64,000 nt of DNA from Sphingobacterium sp. SGG-5 (GTDB lineage Bacteria > Bacteroidota > Bacteroidia > Sphingobacteriales > Sphingobacteriaceae): positions 248,001 to 312,000 of the forward strand of contig NZ_JAAKGO010000005.1 of assembly GCF_011043525.1 (NCBI RefSeq), read 5' to 3'. The notes beneath the pieces are model-generated. The model was not told the DNA's origin, ran no database searches, and was given only the letters and a program-made list of their open reading frames with translations. Each line of letters opens with the position of its first letter. Position 1 is the stretch's first letter. The position numbers and the translations under genes are program-made. Below are positions 1-9,497 of this stretch, one piece after another.

Positions 1-1941
1 AGACAACTTATTGTTTTGCATCGTAAAGCCTGCGAGTATATTTAGCTTATGTTTTTTGATCGTTCTGTTATACGTCAATGTATTTTCATTCAGCCAATTA
101 TCCGTTCGACGGCTATAAATCCCTCCCGTCGTACCCTTAGAAGTTGGATAATTGGGATTGCCTATTTGTGTTTTTGAGTTATAAAACTTGGAAGTATTAA
201 ACTCATTGCTAATCAACCCCCCTTTTACTTTCAATGTTAATCGTTTATTCAACTTGAAATCAATATGACCATTGACGATGATACTATTCAACACTCTTTC
301 ATTGATTTCATTGTTTACTGAAATCACCGGATTGAGACGATAATCTGTGGGTGTTTCTGTGATAATAGCAGGATCAAAAAGCTCATCCATTAAATCTACA
401 TCGTCAAACCCTGAAATGGGTCGGTACCCCAGTGCACTGTATATGATACTCAAACTTGGGATTCCTCCCGTCGGATCTGATATAATAGAACCGGATGTTA
501 CTGTCTTCGTATAGTTTGCGTTAAGATATGCCCGAATATTCTTCTTCAGTTGTTGGCTTAACGTAAACTTACCTTGCCCACGGGTATATCCTGAGTTTTG
601 GATAATTCCATCAGATTTAAATAAGTTTGCAAAAACAGCATACTGCGTTCCCTTATTTCCACCTCTGAAAGCGATATCGTGATTATGAGCAGGAGCAACT
701 TGATACAGCGCATCTTGCATATCGATGCCGGGCATATCTTTATAATCGTCCAATGTTCTACCATCAAGATATAACCTTTCCGTCGTTATGGGATTTAGCT
801 CATTTTGATATTTGACAAATTCATATGGCGACATCATTTCAAGCCTTCTGATTACCTTTTGGAAACCATAATAGGAATTTAGTGAAATCACAGGATCGGA
901 ATCTGTTCCTTTTTTTGTAGTAATTATAATAACACCATTTGCACCTCTTGAACCATATATCGCCGTAGCAGAAGCATCTTTCAGTACATGAATAGATTCG
1001 ATATCTGATGGACTTACGGGACTTTCCGTAAAAGTTTCCACTGGAAAACCATCGACGACATATAAAGGCGAGTTATCCTGGGTAAGTGAGTTGTTTCCTC
1101 TGATTACGATATTATTGGGAGTTCCCGGCTGCCCGTCATTCCCCGACACTTGTACACCTGCCACCCTTCCAGCTAAGGCTTGATCAAAAGTAGCCACAGG
1201 GGCTTTTTGAAGTTCTTCCACATTGACCTGCCCTACCGCCCCTGTCAGATCCTCTTTCTTCACTTCGCCGTAACCGATATTGACCACTACTTCCTCTATT
1301 TCCGATACCGCTCTGATCAGCTTAATATAGACGACTTCGTCATTTCCGACCACCCGCTCCTGAGCACTATACCCCAGATAACTAAATACCAGAACGGCTT
1401 CCCGATTCGGCACATGGATCCGAAATTTTCCCTGTGTATCTGACACTGCTCTTATCGACGTACCCTTTACCGCAACACTGACTGCAGGCAAGGGTTCATT
1501 ATTCTCACCTGTCACCGTTCCCGTCACTTCTATCTGTTGACGGCTGTCAAGCATATATGTAGCTCCTTTCCCCTGAGGCGCTTCTTTCACAAAAGCCGTC
1601 TTATGATCTGCATTGAGCAGCACTTCGACAGCAATACCATCAAAGCACCTTTCCAGCACCTGTCGAAGTTCTGTATCTTTCACATCTAACGTGATGGCTT
1701 TTATTTTTCGCGACAGACTAGCATCCGTCATAAAATTATAGCCCGTCTGCTTGGATAGTTGGTAGAAGACTTCTTTTATAGGGGCCTCTACTACCTTGAT
1801 ACTTACCTTCTGGGCAAACGTCACCGCACTTGCCTGAAAGAACGTAACGATCAAAAGGATAAAGCTAAGCTTCATAATGATGAGCGGTTTTAGGATACAA
1901 TACGATTTGCTGCACCACAATGCAGTTATTTTTTTATACAT
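1..1941 (-). CDS. SusC/RagA TonB-linked outer membrane receptor with STN domain (C-terminus beyond window)
   Basis: Outer-membrane import channel of the SusC/RagA class, of which about 647 N-terminal residues lie in the window; the frame runs off base 1. Read on the minus strand it has a long signal region, an STN (secretin/TonB N-terminal) domain at about residues 45-105, a carboxypeptidase-like beta-sandwich (about 120-205) and the plug with the typical SusC segments VVDGFPVE and LKDASATAIYGSRGANGV. I chose the ATG at 1941 over the in-frame ATG at 1875 because the 22 extra residues resemble the usual leader of STN-type SusC proteins in this group. STN-type receptors normally signal to a FecR, and one lies 132 bp upstream. 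The SusD partner would be further left, outside the window. Confidence 0.93.
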   Translation of the reverse strand, partial: MYKKITALWCSKSYCILKPLIIMKLSFILLIVTFFQASAVTFAQKVSIKVVEAPIKEVFYQLSKQTGYNFMTDASLSRKIKAITLDVKDTELRQVLERCFDGIAVEVLLNADHKTAFVKEAPQGKGATYMLDSRQQIEVTGTVTGENNEPLPAVSVAVKGTSIRAVSDTQGKFRIHVPNREAVLVFSYLGYSAQERVVGNDEVVYIKLIRAVSEIEEVVVNIGYGEVKKEDLTGAVGQVNVEELQKAPVATFDQALAGRVAGVQVSGNDGQPGTPNNIVIRGNNSLTQDNSPLYVVDGFPVETFTESPVSPSDIESIHVLKDASATAIYGSRGANGVIIITTKKGTDSDPVISLNSYYGFQKVIRRLEMMSPYEFVKYQNELNPITTERLYLDGRTLDDYKDMPGIDMQDALYQVAPAHNHDIAFRGGNKGTQYAVFANLFKSDGIIQNSGYTRGQGKFTLSQQLKKNIRAYLNANYTKTVTSGSIISDPTGGIPSLSIIYSALGYRPISGFDDVDLMDELFDPAIITETPTDYRLNPVISVNNEINERVLNSIIVNGHIDFKLNKRLTLKVKGGLISNEFNTSKFYNSKTQIGNPNYPTSKGTTGGIYSRRTDNWLNENTLTYNRTIKKHKLNILAGFTMQNNKLS

Positions 1942-2073
1942 TTGAATTAGGATTTATTAGACTTACAATCAGTTATTAATTTATCCTGTCGAAGCATTAT
2001 GCTTTACAGAACAGGAGTGCTCGCAACACTTCTGTTCTTTCCACAGAAATATGTTCATCGTGTAATGGGTTGA

Positions 2074-3234
2074 TTATTTTTTTCGTATGACGATTACCCT
2101 CCTTTCATTATTTATGTTGCTTATCTCAAATTTCACCTTATTTGTCATCTCAATAGTCTCCAATAAATTACTGAGATCTCGGGTACGGAGGTAGTTACCC
2201 TGAAAAGCCAGATCGGTCATATCTCCCCGATATTCAACCTGAAATCCATACCACTTAGACAACTTCTGCATAATGTCCACAATATTTTCATTATTGAAAA
2301 TAAAGTATCCTTCTCTCCAGGCTTTGATATCGTTGATATCAATATCGTCCACACGGATTTTATCGCTGTTCGTAGCTGTCACAGACATCTGACCCGGTTT
2401 TAACAGCACACCGGAACCGGTCGCATCTCCGGTCAATGACACCTTCACGCTCCCCTCCACCAGGGCTGTTTTAATAGCTACGTCGTCGGGATATGCACTA
2501 ACATTAAACTGTGTTCCAAGTACCTCAACTTGTTGATTTCGGGATGAAACAATAAAGGGTATTTTCCGGGCTGTTGTTGCCGAATAACTCGACTTCACTT
2601 CAAAATACGCTTCCCCAGTAAGCGCAACTTTTCTCTCTTTTTCCGAAAAATGCACGGGATAACGGAGCTTCGAAGCGGAACTCAGCCATACTTTGCTACC
2701 ATCCGGCAATACTACGGTATATTGACTACCTATGGGGGTCTCTATGGTATTGTAACCACCTTTTATCATGCGCTTATTGCGTTCCGTTATCGTATAAACC
2801 AACTGTCCATCGGCAGTCTGGCTGATCTTTATGCCTTGCTCTTCTCCAATCTCACCGACGTTGCCATCACGAATGTTAATCTTTGTCCCATTTGCCAATG
2901 TCAAAACAGCGGTATTTGTTTCAGGCAATAAAAGCGCTGTCGACTCTGCTTGTATCGGAGCTTCGTCAGCATGAAAGAAATACCAACCCATTCCAATGCA
3001 GAACAGCAAAGAAGCAGCGACGGCTATTCGCCGTCCTATCTTTGCTACTTTCTTATTACCAATCGATTGCTGCATTTTTTCAAAACCCATGTGGTATTCC
3101 TCCAGCAATTCTTCCTCTTTGAGATCCGATGGCGACGTTTTGTACTTCAGGTACCATTGTTCTACAATAGCTCTTTCTTCCGCAGTAGCAGTACCGGCAT
3201 TGTATTTCTTAAGCAATTTCTCTGCTTTCTTCAT
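2074..3234 (-). CDS. FecR family anti-sigma factor (no adjacent sigma gene)
   Basis: Inner-membrane anti-sigma factor of 386 residues. A short cytoplasmic N-terminal region (KKYNAGTATAEE, typical of the family) is followed by one membrane segment near residues 69-86, a periplasmic FecR domain (about 165-270, with the YTVVLPDGSKVWLSSASKLRYP-like core split over 168-190) and a C-terminal DUF4974 region (about 305-383). It should pass a signal from the STN domain of the SusC at 1-1941 to an ECF sigma factor. No sigma gene is adjacent: the next gene upstream belongs to another operon that is closed by a strong terminator. The partner sigma must be encoded elsewhere or has been lost. Confidence 0.93.
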   Translation of the reverse strand: MKKAEKLLKKYNAGTATAEERAIVEQWYLKYKTSPSDLKEEELLEEYHMGFEKMQQSIGNKKVAKIGRRIAVAASLLFCIGMGWYFFHADEAPIQAESTALLLPETNTAVLTLANGTKINIRDGNVGEIGEEQGIKISQTADGQLVYTITERNKRMIKGGYNTIETPIGSQYTVVLPDGSKVWLSSASKLRYPVHFSEKERKVALTGEAYFEVKSSYSATTARKIPFIVSSRNQQVEVLGTQFNVSAYPDDVAIKTALVEGSVKVSLTGDATGSGVLLKPGQMSVTATNSDKIRVDDIDINDIKAWREGYFIFNNENIVDIMQKLSKWYGFQVEYRGDMTDLAFQGNYLRTRDLSNLLETIEMTNKVKFEISNINNERRVIVIRKK

Positions 3235-3308
3235 CAGTCTATAAGGGTTAAAAATTATTGCTGTTTATAAGTGAGACACGCAACTTAGGGGAAGGGGGTA
3301 TAGCAATC

Positions 3309-3369
3309 AAAAAAAAAGCATAAAAATAAAGGGTGAGGTTATATAACCTCACCCTTTATTTTTATGCTT
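3309..3369 (-). terminator. Very long perfect-palindrome terminator of the 12-gene operon
   Basis: Bases 3316-3369 form a perfect 54-bp palindrome (27-bp arms, centre between 3342 and 3343). On the minus strand the hairpin is followed by a run of nine T (3309-3317 are all A on the plus strand). It closes the operon coming from 24630 and separates it from the FecR-SusC unit. The arm composition could also stop plus-strand transcription, so it may work both ways. Confidence 0.85.
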
Positions 3370-3383
3370 ACGAGCAGTGATTA

Positions 3384-3440
3384 TTATTCCGGTACCGTTG
3401 AACGTTTCACATAGTAAATTCTGCTATCTGAATACTTGAC
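3384..3440 (-). pseudogene. Relic of a paralogous gene tail (last ~18 codons)
   Basis: Just past the stop of the NHL-propeller lipoprotein, in another frame, the minus strand reads VKYSDSRIYYVKRSTVPE and then a stop. The real gene ends ADSRIYYLKSKSVPND. Over DSRIYY-VK-S-VP the two match at about 9 of 13 residues, but most codons differ at the third base, so this is not a recent slip duplication. The reading is that a diverged paralog once ended here, next to the terminator, and that all but its tail was lost or replaced. Chance similarity is possible for so short a stretch. Confidence 0.55.
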
Positions 3441-3463
3441 CATAGCTGCTACTAAATGGCACA

Positions 3464-5713
3464 TCAATCATTAGGTACCGACTTTGATTTTAAATAATAG
3501 ATCCTACTATCAGCAGGTACCGAAAAATACAACCTACCTTTATTCGCATCATATACTAATCCTGTTGGACTACCATCTGAATTTGTTTGTCCAACAAGGA
3601 TAGCTGTATTTGCTATATCAACATTAGGATCTACAGGAGGGATTGTCCCAAACATTGATCCGCTTTGTGTCCCTGCAATTATAGCACTATTATTTGTAGG
3701 GGTTCTCGGTAATGCTCCTCCCCCAAGTCCAGTCGCATCAACAGGGTTCTCAGACACAAATTTGTATACTCGAGGGTATCGGTTGATCGTATAGTATACG
3801 TCGCCGTTGGGAGCAACAGCAATATGTCTCGTCGAATGCCCTTTTCTGATAGCATAAGTTTTATTATTTTCTATATCATACTTATAAATAGCATCCTGAT
3901 TTGTATGACAAGCAATATATAATGTATTCTTATCTTCTGTTAGTGAAATACCGAAACCATAACCTATATCCGTAGTCGCGGTAGATACTGTATTATTATT
4001 TAAATCGACTTTTCTGATTCTCGCATTCTCCCATTCAGCCACCCATAATACGTTTCGTTTTGAATCATAGACTGCATCGCCGGGTCTTTTAAAGGTAGCT
4101 ACAGAAAAATCTCCATCAGTCCCACCCGATGTATTTTGACCGGTCAGCACAGACACAGTCGCAACATCAGTATCTGGATCTATGACAACTTTCTTTATTT
4201 TGTGACCACCTGAGTTTTCTACGACATATAACGTATAATCATCCTGTATTGCAAGTCCCCAGGACGCAGTAAAGCCCGTCGCCAAAACTTTATGCCCCGA
4301 ACCATCCATAGCAATACGGATCAAATTATTATCTGTCGTCACCGCATAAATATTTCCTTTACTATCAACCTCCATAGTTTGTACGTTAACTCCTCCATAA
4401 AAAGCGACCAACGTATTTCCTGTATACGAGTCTGCCGGAGTCATGTTCCAATATCGAGGTATAAAGTCTAATAGATCTAACCTAATTGTGGACAAAGCAT
4501 TCGATTCTTTTACATTCAATGTAATATTTTTAAAAGGGCGAATACTTGACGTGGACTTTTCTATCTTGATTTCCGCTGGATAATCAAAATCAGGAAGTGT
4601 ATATTTTCCGTTGCCATCCAACGTAATAGTCTCAGGCTCACTAAAATCATCGTCCAATACACTTTTATAGCTAATTATTAGTTTCTCTCCTGCCGCTATT
4701 TGATTTTGAAAAAACCACCATCCCGTAAATTGCAAGTCAGCAACACCAAAATTAGATTTGGCAACAAGCGTTTCACTAACAGCTCGCCGCTGTTTAGTCA
4801 AGACACCCTCAATCGCCGTGTAATCGTAGGCCGTTGGCTTTTCGTCTAACACAATCTTATACTCAACAGGGAAGTCAACATTTTCAAACAATACTTTCCC
4901 TTGTGCATCAGTAGTTAATGTAGTCGTTTTCACGTATTCGTCATCTCCGCTCTCACGTAAGTACAACGCTACCTTTACATCCCAATCAAACGGCATATCA
5001 TTTTCATCAAGCACTGTGGTAGATATTGTCGTCTGTCCAAATAAACGTTCTGTATTTAATGTCAGATTCAACGGATCTTTCGTTGTGATCTTACCGGACT
5101 TTGTATCTATCACGTATCGCTCAGGATCTTCTTCCACACGTACTTCATAATTTACCGGCCATGCAATATCTTCAAATTGTACGTTTCCTTCTCCATCGGT
5201 CAAAATCGACTCTACCATAGAATACGATTCATCGTTGGTCTCGCGTACCCAAAGTGAGACGTGAATATTCTCGAATGGCACATCAGTGTCTGTATCATTA
5301 ACGTGCACCTTAATTGGCATTACACCGAATCGTGGATGACTATTCATCGTCACATTATATTCTTTATGCTCCAAGACTTCGATGAACGTCTCATCCTTGG
5401 CATAACGACCTGTATCCCGGATCGACAATTTCACTTTGTTGGGAAAGGGTATCTGATAGGAAAACTTACCTTCCGCATCGGTACTTACCGTATCGACAAA
5501 TGTTTGCTCCCCCTTTGCCGTAGTTTGTCTTTCAAAGAGTATCTTTATCCCCTTCAAAGGCTGATTATCATCGTCATTGATCAATTGACCAACAATAGTA
5601 CCTTTTTCAGTTTCCGGAATCTCACTATCGCGATTCCACGACATATCTTTAGCACAAGCCGCTACAACCAATGCCACTATGCCTATCCATACGTAATAAT
5701 ATATCTTCTTCAT
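3464..5713 (-). CDS. Lipoprotein with repeated carboxypeptidase-like domains and C-terminal NHL beta-propeller
   Basis: About 749 residues from the ATG at 5713; the TTG two codons upstream is less likely. A signal peptide ends in the lipobox VVAAC, so it is a surface or periplasmic lipoprotein. Residues about 40-415 hold four related beta-sandwich modules, each starting like a carboxypeptidase regulatory domain (for example GTIVGQLINDDDNQPLKGI) and repeating a 'DGEGNVQFEDI..P..Y.V' pattern. Residues about 425-749 form an NHL/SMP-30-like propeller (GNIYAVTTDNNLIRIAMDG, NVLWVAEWENARIRKVDL). No catalytic motif is visible. It is the last gene of the operon, 19 bp after the previous one. A surface display or ligand-binding role is likely; the ligand is unknown. 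Confidence 0.85.
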   Translation of the reverse strand: MKKIYYYVWIGIVALVVAACAKDMSWNRDSEIPETEKGTIVGQLINDDDNQPLKGIKILFERQTTAKGEQTFVDTVSTDAEGKFSYQIPFPNKVKLSIRDTGRYAKDETFIEVLEHKEYNVTMNSHPRFGVMPIKVHVNDTDTDVPFENIHVSLWVRETNDESYSMVESILTDGEGNVQFEDIAWPVNYEVRVEEDPERYVIDTKSGKITTKDPLNLTLNTERLFGQTTISTTVLDENDMPFDWDVKVALYLRESGDDEYVKTTTLTTDAQGKVLFENVDFPVEYKIVLDEKPTAYDYTAIEGVLTKQRRAVSETLVAKSNFGVADLQFTGWWFFQNQIAAGEKLIISYKSVLDDDFSEPETITLDGNGKYTLPDFDYPAEIKIEKSTSSIRPFKNITLNVKESNALSTIRLDLLDFIPRYWNMTPADSYTGNTLVAFYGGVNVQTMEVDSKGNIYAVTTDNNLIRIAMDGSGHKVLATGFTASWGLAIQDDYTLYVVENSGGHKIKKVVIDPDTDVATVSVLTGQNTSGGTDGDFSVATFKRPGDAVYDSKRNVLWVAEWENARIRKVDLNNNTVSTATTDIGYGFGISLTEDKNTLYIACHTNQDAIYKYDIENNKTYAIRKGHSTRHIAVAPNGDVYYTINRYPRVYKFVSENPVDATGLGGGALPRTPTNNSAIIAGTQSGSMFGTIPPVDPNVDIANTAILVGQTNSDGSPTGLVYDANKGRLYFSVPADSRIYYLKSKSVPND

Positions 5714-5732
5714 ATTCAATGTGGTTAATGGG

Positions 5733-7448
5733 TTACTTACCGATAAATTCCGTCTCGAACTTACTTAAGAACACAGAACCTTCCAAATCCCAAGAATCAT
5801 GTGTCTCGATATTTAACCAGTAAAAGATTTGGGGGAGGATATCAATGCTATATAAGAAAGCTTCATTCTCATCTTCTTCTTCACCAGTCGCTATCTTACA
5901 AAAATCATTTTGCATAAATTCCCAACTGTAAGATCCATTTAAGGTAAAATCAGGCGCACCCTGCACACTGTTTCGCAACTTTGATCCGATACCATCCCCT
6001 AATGCCCAATATCCAATCAAATTATCTTCATAATTCCCATAGTCGATAGGGCTCTGACAGTAAGTATCTTGGATATATTGAGCAGGGAGCGCAGTATTAT
6101 ATATACATAAATCCTTAACGGTCTGTATCGTTGTTCCTCCTGTCCAAGCTGGGGCATATCCCACGTTCAGATCATTGCTCGATGAGCCTTGAGCGGTTCC
6201 GAGATCGCCTTCGTTAATTAGAGTGCCGTCTGTAAACACTTGGACTTTCCTTGTAGTCCCATCCATATAGATACGAGCTGTAAGCGTATACCATTTATCG
6301 ATATCAAATTTTGGATTTGCTGCCGTTATTTGTGTACCTCTCACTTTTATCCGCCAACCAACACCTGTATTATGAATAAAAGACCATCCATCCACTGCAT
6401 TCCCTGTATTACTTTGTTTCGATATAATTGCAGGATTGTTCGATCCAAATTGATGAACCATTAGCTTTAGCTGAATAGTGTATTCACCTGAAGTCCCAAT
6501 ATTATACATCTCCGCTTCCACAGCAGGAATCGTTCCATTAACACCATTTCTTGCTCGAAAAGCGGTTGTAAATGGTGGAACACTAAACTGCTGACCTACA
6601 AAATTTTCATTATAATATATGATCGGCACCTTCCGTTCTTCCAAACTAGAACCACCATACGAGTCGTTGATCCCCCCATGATTGGAGGTAACAATAATCA
6701 CCCAGTCCTCATTAGCACTGCGTTTGCGTTGCGAAACTGCTTCCAAGATATCACCGATATACCCATCAATACGATCCAGTGTAGTTTTGTAGTCAGCATT
6801 TTCCATCGAAAATCCACCAGCTAAGCCAGCCGCATTGAGGTCTCTAAAATTGACAACAGTAAAAGTCAAATTATCTTCCCCATTCTTAATTCGATCCACT
6901 GCTTTATCCTTAGCAGCCTCATCCGATTCAACTACGCCATTCTCATCCGAGAGATTAAACATATTCTGATCCAATGGTGCCCATGGTGTTATCGACAAAC
7001 TCTTTAGCGATCTACCCGTTTCCAACAAGCGTTGATACACTGTAATATACCCTGTCGACTCACCGCTTCCCTCATGTCCGTGCGGATCATCTGGATCCAC
7101 TTCCGCTTCATCATCAAAGTCATTGCTATGTACGCCATGCTTAGCACTGTTCTTACCACTCAGTATGGTTGTCCAAGCTGCTGCATCATGTGTATTGGCA
7201 TCTGCTATTCCTTCAAAAGTGTATTTCGAATGCTCCAACAGTGTATTAATATTAGCTGGCACATAGTTATATAATTCAAGTCCGGCCAAGCCGTCTATGG
7301 AAATCAACAACACCTTTCTATCTTTCGTCAGATTAGGTCCTGGATCCGGTTCGAAGACCAGTGGTGGATCGAAATACTGTTTACAAGCATTTAGCGAAAA
7401 TGCTGTCACCAAAATAAAAAGCAATATCAAATAATTTAAAGTCTTCAT
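5733..7448 (-). CDS. Lipoprotein: alkaline-phosphatase/phosphodiesterase-like fold with LamG (DUF4983-type) domain, copy A
   Basis: 571 residues with lipobox SLNAC. Residues about 44-290 look like the type I phosphodiesterase/nucleotide pyrophosphatase fold: LLISIDG (Asp52), a Thr93/Thr94 nucleophile region AWTTILSG, and IIVTSNHGG. Residues about 300-470 form a concanavalin/LamG sandwich, and the C-terminus is a short DUF4983-like segment that completes the first fold. Several metal ligands expected in the family are changed: the Asp of DxxGH is Asn205, its His is Leu209, and the Asp of SDHG is Asn256. Hydrolytic activity is doubtful, so it may have become a binding protein. It is a paralog of the gene at 9498-11261; the pair brackets the M60 peptidase gene. 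Confidence 0.8.
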   Translation of the reverse strand: MKTLNYLILLFILVTAFSLNACKQYFDPPLVFEPDPGPNLTKDRKVLLISIDGLAGLELYNYVPANINTLLEHSKYTFEGIADANTHDAAAWTTILSGKNSAKHGVHSNDFDDEAEVDPDDPHGHEGSGESTGYITVYQRLLETGRSLKSLSITPWAPLDQNMFNLSDENGVVESDEAAKDKAVDRIKNGEDNLTFTVVNFRDLNAAGLAGGFSMENADYKTTLDRIDGYIGDILEAVSQRKRSANEDWVIIVTSNHGGINDSYGGSSLEERKVPIIYYNENFVGQQFSVPPFTTAFRARNGVNGTIPAVEAEMYNIGTSGEYTIQLKLMVHQFGSNNPAIISKQSNTGNAVDGWSFIHNTGVGWRIKVRGTQITAANPKFDIDKWYTLTARIYMDGTTRKVQVFTDGTLINEGDLGTAQGSSSNDLNVGYAPAWTGGTTIQTVKDLCIYNTALPAQYIQDTYCQSPIDYGNYEDNLIGYWALGDGIGSKLRNSVQGAPDFTLNGSYSWEFMQNDFCKIATGEEEDENEAFLYSIDILPQIFYWLNIETHDSWDLEGSVFLSKFETEFIGK

Positions 7449-7456
7449 ATCCTTAT

Positions 7457-9484
7457 TTAATTTAAAGCAAAGAAACCTAATTCTGCCAATGCTGTATTTT
7501 TCTCCCCTAGACCAAATCCATATAAATCTATACGCTTTATTATAAATTTAGCGTATCTGAAGCTCTTCGCTTCGCGATTGCTTTCAAAATAAATAGCCTG
7601 CTTCTCAGGAGATACCGATAGCGGATATTCACCTAATTCCGTATAATTAACGCCGTCAGCGCTAACATATAGCGTAATCTTTGTAGGACTATTTTTCAAG
7701 TGATCCGTATTTCGTTGATTAAGAACAAATCCATTCAAAGATTTGGCACTTCCAAGATCAATTGTTATATCCCAAGTTACATCATCACTTGACGGAGGTA
7801 TGCTTCCATTGCCGGGGTTACCACAATCACCATAACATGAATGCCATATTGTCGATGCGTTATCATCTATTAACTGAATAGCTGGATAAGACTTTTGAGA
7901 ACTAGTCGTGATTACTGCCCATCCCTCTTTATTAATTTCCGGTAAATATAGCTCATCCCCCCCCGTCCTCGTCACCGGATTAAAATTCCACACTTGTCTA
8001 TCCAGCAAAGGAAATCCCTTTGTCTCTGAAACATAACGCTTAGATACGGCACTAACATACAATCCCCATTGATTCAGATACGGCTCCATATCTGTTTCTG
8101 TAAACTCGCTCAGGGCTTCATAAAAAAAGTCTACTTTAGATTGATCGTTGGCAGATGTAAAACGAGCCTCACGACCACGTTTGTAGATGTAGGTCCAAAA
8201 ATCGTAACCATATTTTTCCAATATCTGTGCCCACATCATCAAGCGGATATCATGCGCTTGACTTTTATATTTATTATCAGATAAATCCAGAGCGGCCCAG
8301 TTCATTGCGTTTGCACCGTCTTTCGACTTTGTTTCCGCGATATACGGTACAGCTTTGTGCCATACCTCCGCGATCTTGTAACTCTGCTGACCAAATACCA
8401 ACCAAGATACCCCGAAGTGGAAGACATTGTTCGTTACCTCGCCATTACCCGCAAAGCTCCATGTCGATCCCATCTGCATATTGTGTCCCAATTCGTGATA
8501 GGTTCCCCAATTGGAGTTTTTCACCGCATCCACAGTTGTCGCCTGTCTAAAGTAATTCTCTGTATTACCAGCACGGACAGGATATCCGGAAACTTGTGCA
8601 ACCCCAGGTCTGAATAACACGTCGTGTACAATACGCCATTTGTTGAACGGCGCGCGGTGACGGATATCCGGATTACCCTCGGTCATCCCTGTCCAATCCC
8701 AATAACCCTCACGGATCGCTCTGTCCCAGGTCTCCATCAATTCTGTAGGATCTGGGATCGGGTTATTCTTCAATTTTTCAGTTTCCATCGTAAATACGAT
8801 GCGGTCCCCTTCCAACTCAAACCAAGGTACAGTGGTATTGTCGACCATCGCTTGCCATTCTTCGTTCGTCGTTGCACCAGGACCATTCAATTTAAAACTG
8901 GGAGCTTTAGCCACTCCAGTAAAGTACAGGTCTATAATACGTCCCAATGGACGAGCGGGTATAATATAAATAAGCCCTCCATATAGATTACGCATATAGT
9001 TTTTTCCCGGAAATAGCGTCTGTCGGTTAAAAATAACGGCATCCCGTCGCGGAAAATCTATACCATCTGTACTTGTAGCGACATGCGGACTGATCTGTGC
9101 TGTGAGACCATATACACCCATAGGCACATCAATGACGATAAGCTCCCCTGCCGGCGCATACACACCAGTACTTTGCCACGCTCCAGGAGCAACAGATATA
9201 CGTAGATCTCTGCTGCTAATCTCTTCGTAATCCAAATCGATCTGCACCAAAAACTCTTCCAACCGGGGCTCGTCTTCTGCTATTAACCCTGGAAATAAAC
9301 GAGCCTGTGTATATTTTGAATAATCGATCTTGAAGGGATCGGTATCGATATCTACGTCGACAGTGTCTTCATACTCACCCGAATTGTAACCATTCTCAAA
9401 ATTGTAGCCATATTCCTTCGAACAGGATACCATCATGATGACCAAACCCAAGGCCATCCATGTTATATTTTTTATACCTTTCAT
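7457..9484 (-). CDS. M60-like (enhancin/mucinase-type) zinc metallopeptidase lipoprotein with discoidin domain
   Basis: 675 residues from the ATG at 9484, which gives a clean lipoprotein signal (VSC, Cys21) and a 13-bp gap to the gene before; the longer frame would overlap it. The catalytic motif is H330-E331-L-G-H334 followed by NMQ, with Glu349 fourteen residues further on as third zinc ligand, matching the gluzincin pattern HExxHx(8,28)E of M60-like peptidases. The region before it (about 60-320) fits the accessory part of that family. Residues about 530-675 form an F5/8-type C (discoidin, CBM32-like) sandwich. Characterised M60-like enzymes cut mucin-type glycoproteins. This is the only recognisable enzyme with an intact active site in the operon, which makes glycoprotein the best guess for its substrate. 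Confidence 0.88.
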   Translation of the reverse strand: MKGIKNITWMALGLVIMMVSCSKEYGYNFENGYNSGEYEDTVDVDIDTDPFKIDYSKYTQARLFPGLIAEDEPRLEEFLVQIDLDYEEISSRDLRISVAPGAWQSTGVYAPAGELIVIDVPMGVYGLTAQISPHVATSTDGIDFPRRDAVIFNRQTLFPGKNYMRNLYGGLIYIIPARPLGRIIDLYFTGVAKAPSFKLNGPGATTNEEWQAMVDNTTVPWFELEGDRIVFTMETEKLKNNPIPDPTELMETWDRAIREGYWDWTGMTEGNPDIRHRAPFNKWRIVHDVLFRPGVAQVSGYPVRAGNTENYFRQATTVDAVKNSNWGTYHELGHNMQMGSTWSFAGNGEVTNNVFHFGVSWLVFGQQSYKIAEVWHKAVPYIAETKSKDGANAMNWAALDLSDNKYKSQAHDIRLMMWAQILEKYGYDFWTYIYKRGREARFTSANDQSKVDFFYEALSEFTETDMEPYLNQWGLYVSAVSKRYVSETKGFPLLDRQVWNFNPVTRTGGDELYLPEINKEGWAVITTSSQKSYPAIQLIDDNASTIWHSCYGDCGNPGNGSIPPSSDDVTWDITIDLGSAKSLNGFVLNQRNTDHLKNSPTKITLYVSADGVNYTELGEYPLSVSPEKQAIYFESNREAKSFRYAKFIIKRIDLYGFGLGEKNTALAELGFFALN

Positions 9485-9497
9485 TCTTTTATGCTTT

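Noticed and set aside
2009..2037. Hairpin between FecR and SusC as terminator
   Set aside because: The stem (ACAGGAGTG/CACTTCTGT) has a mismatch and no T run on the minus strand; FecR and SusC are expected to be cotranscribed.
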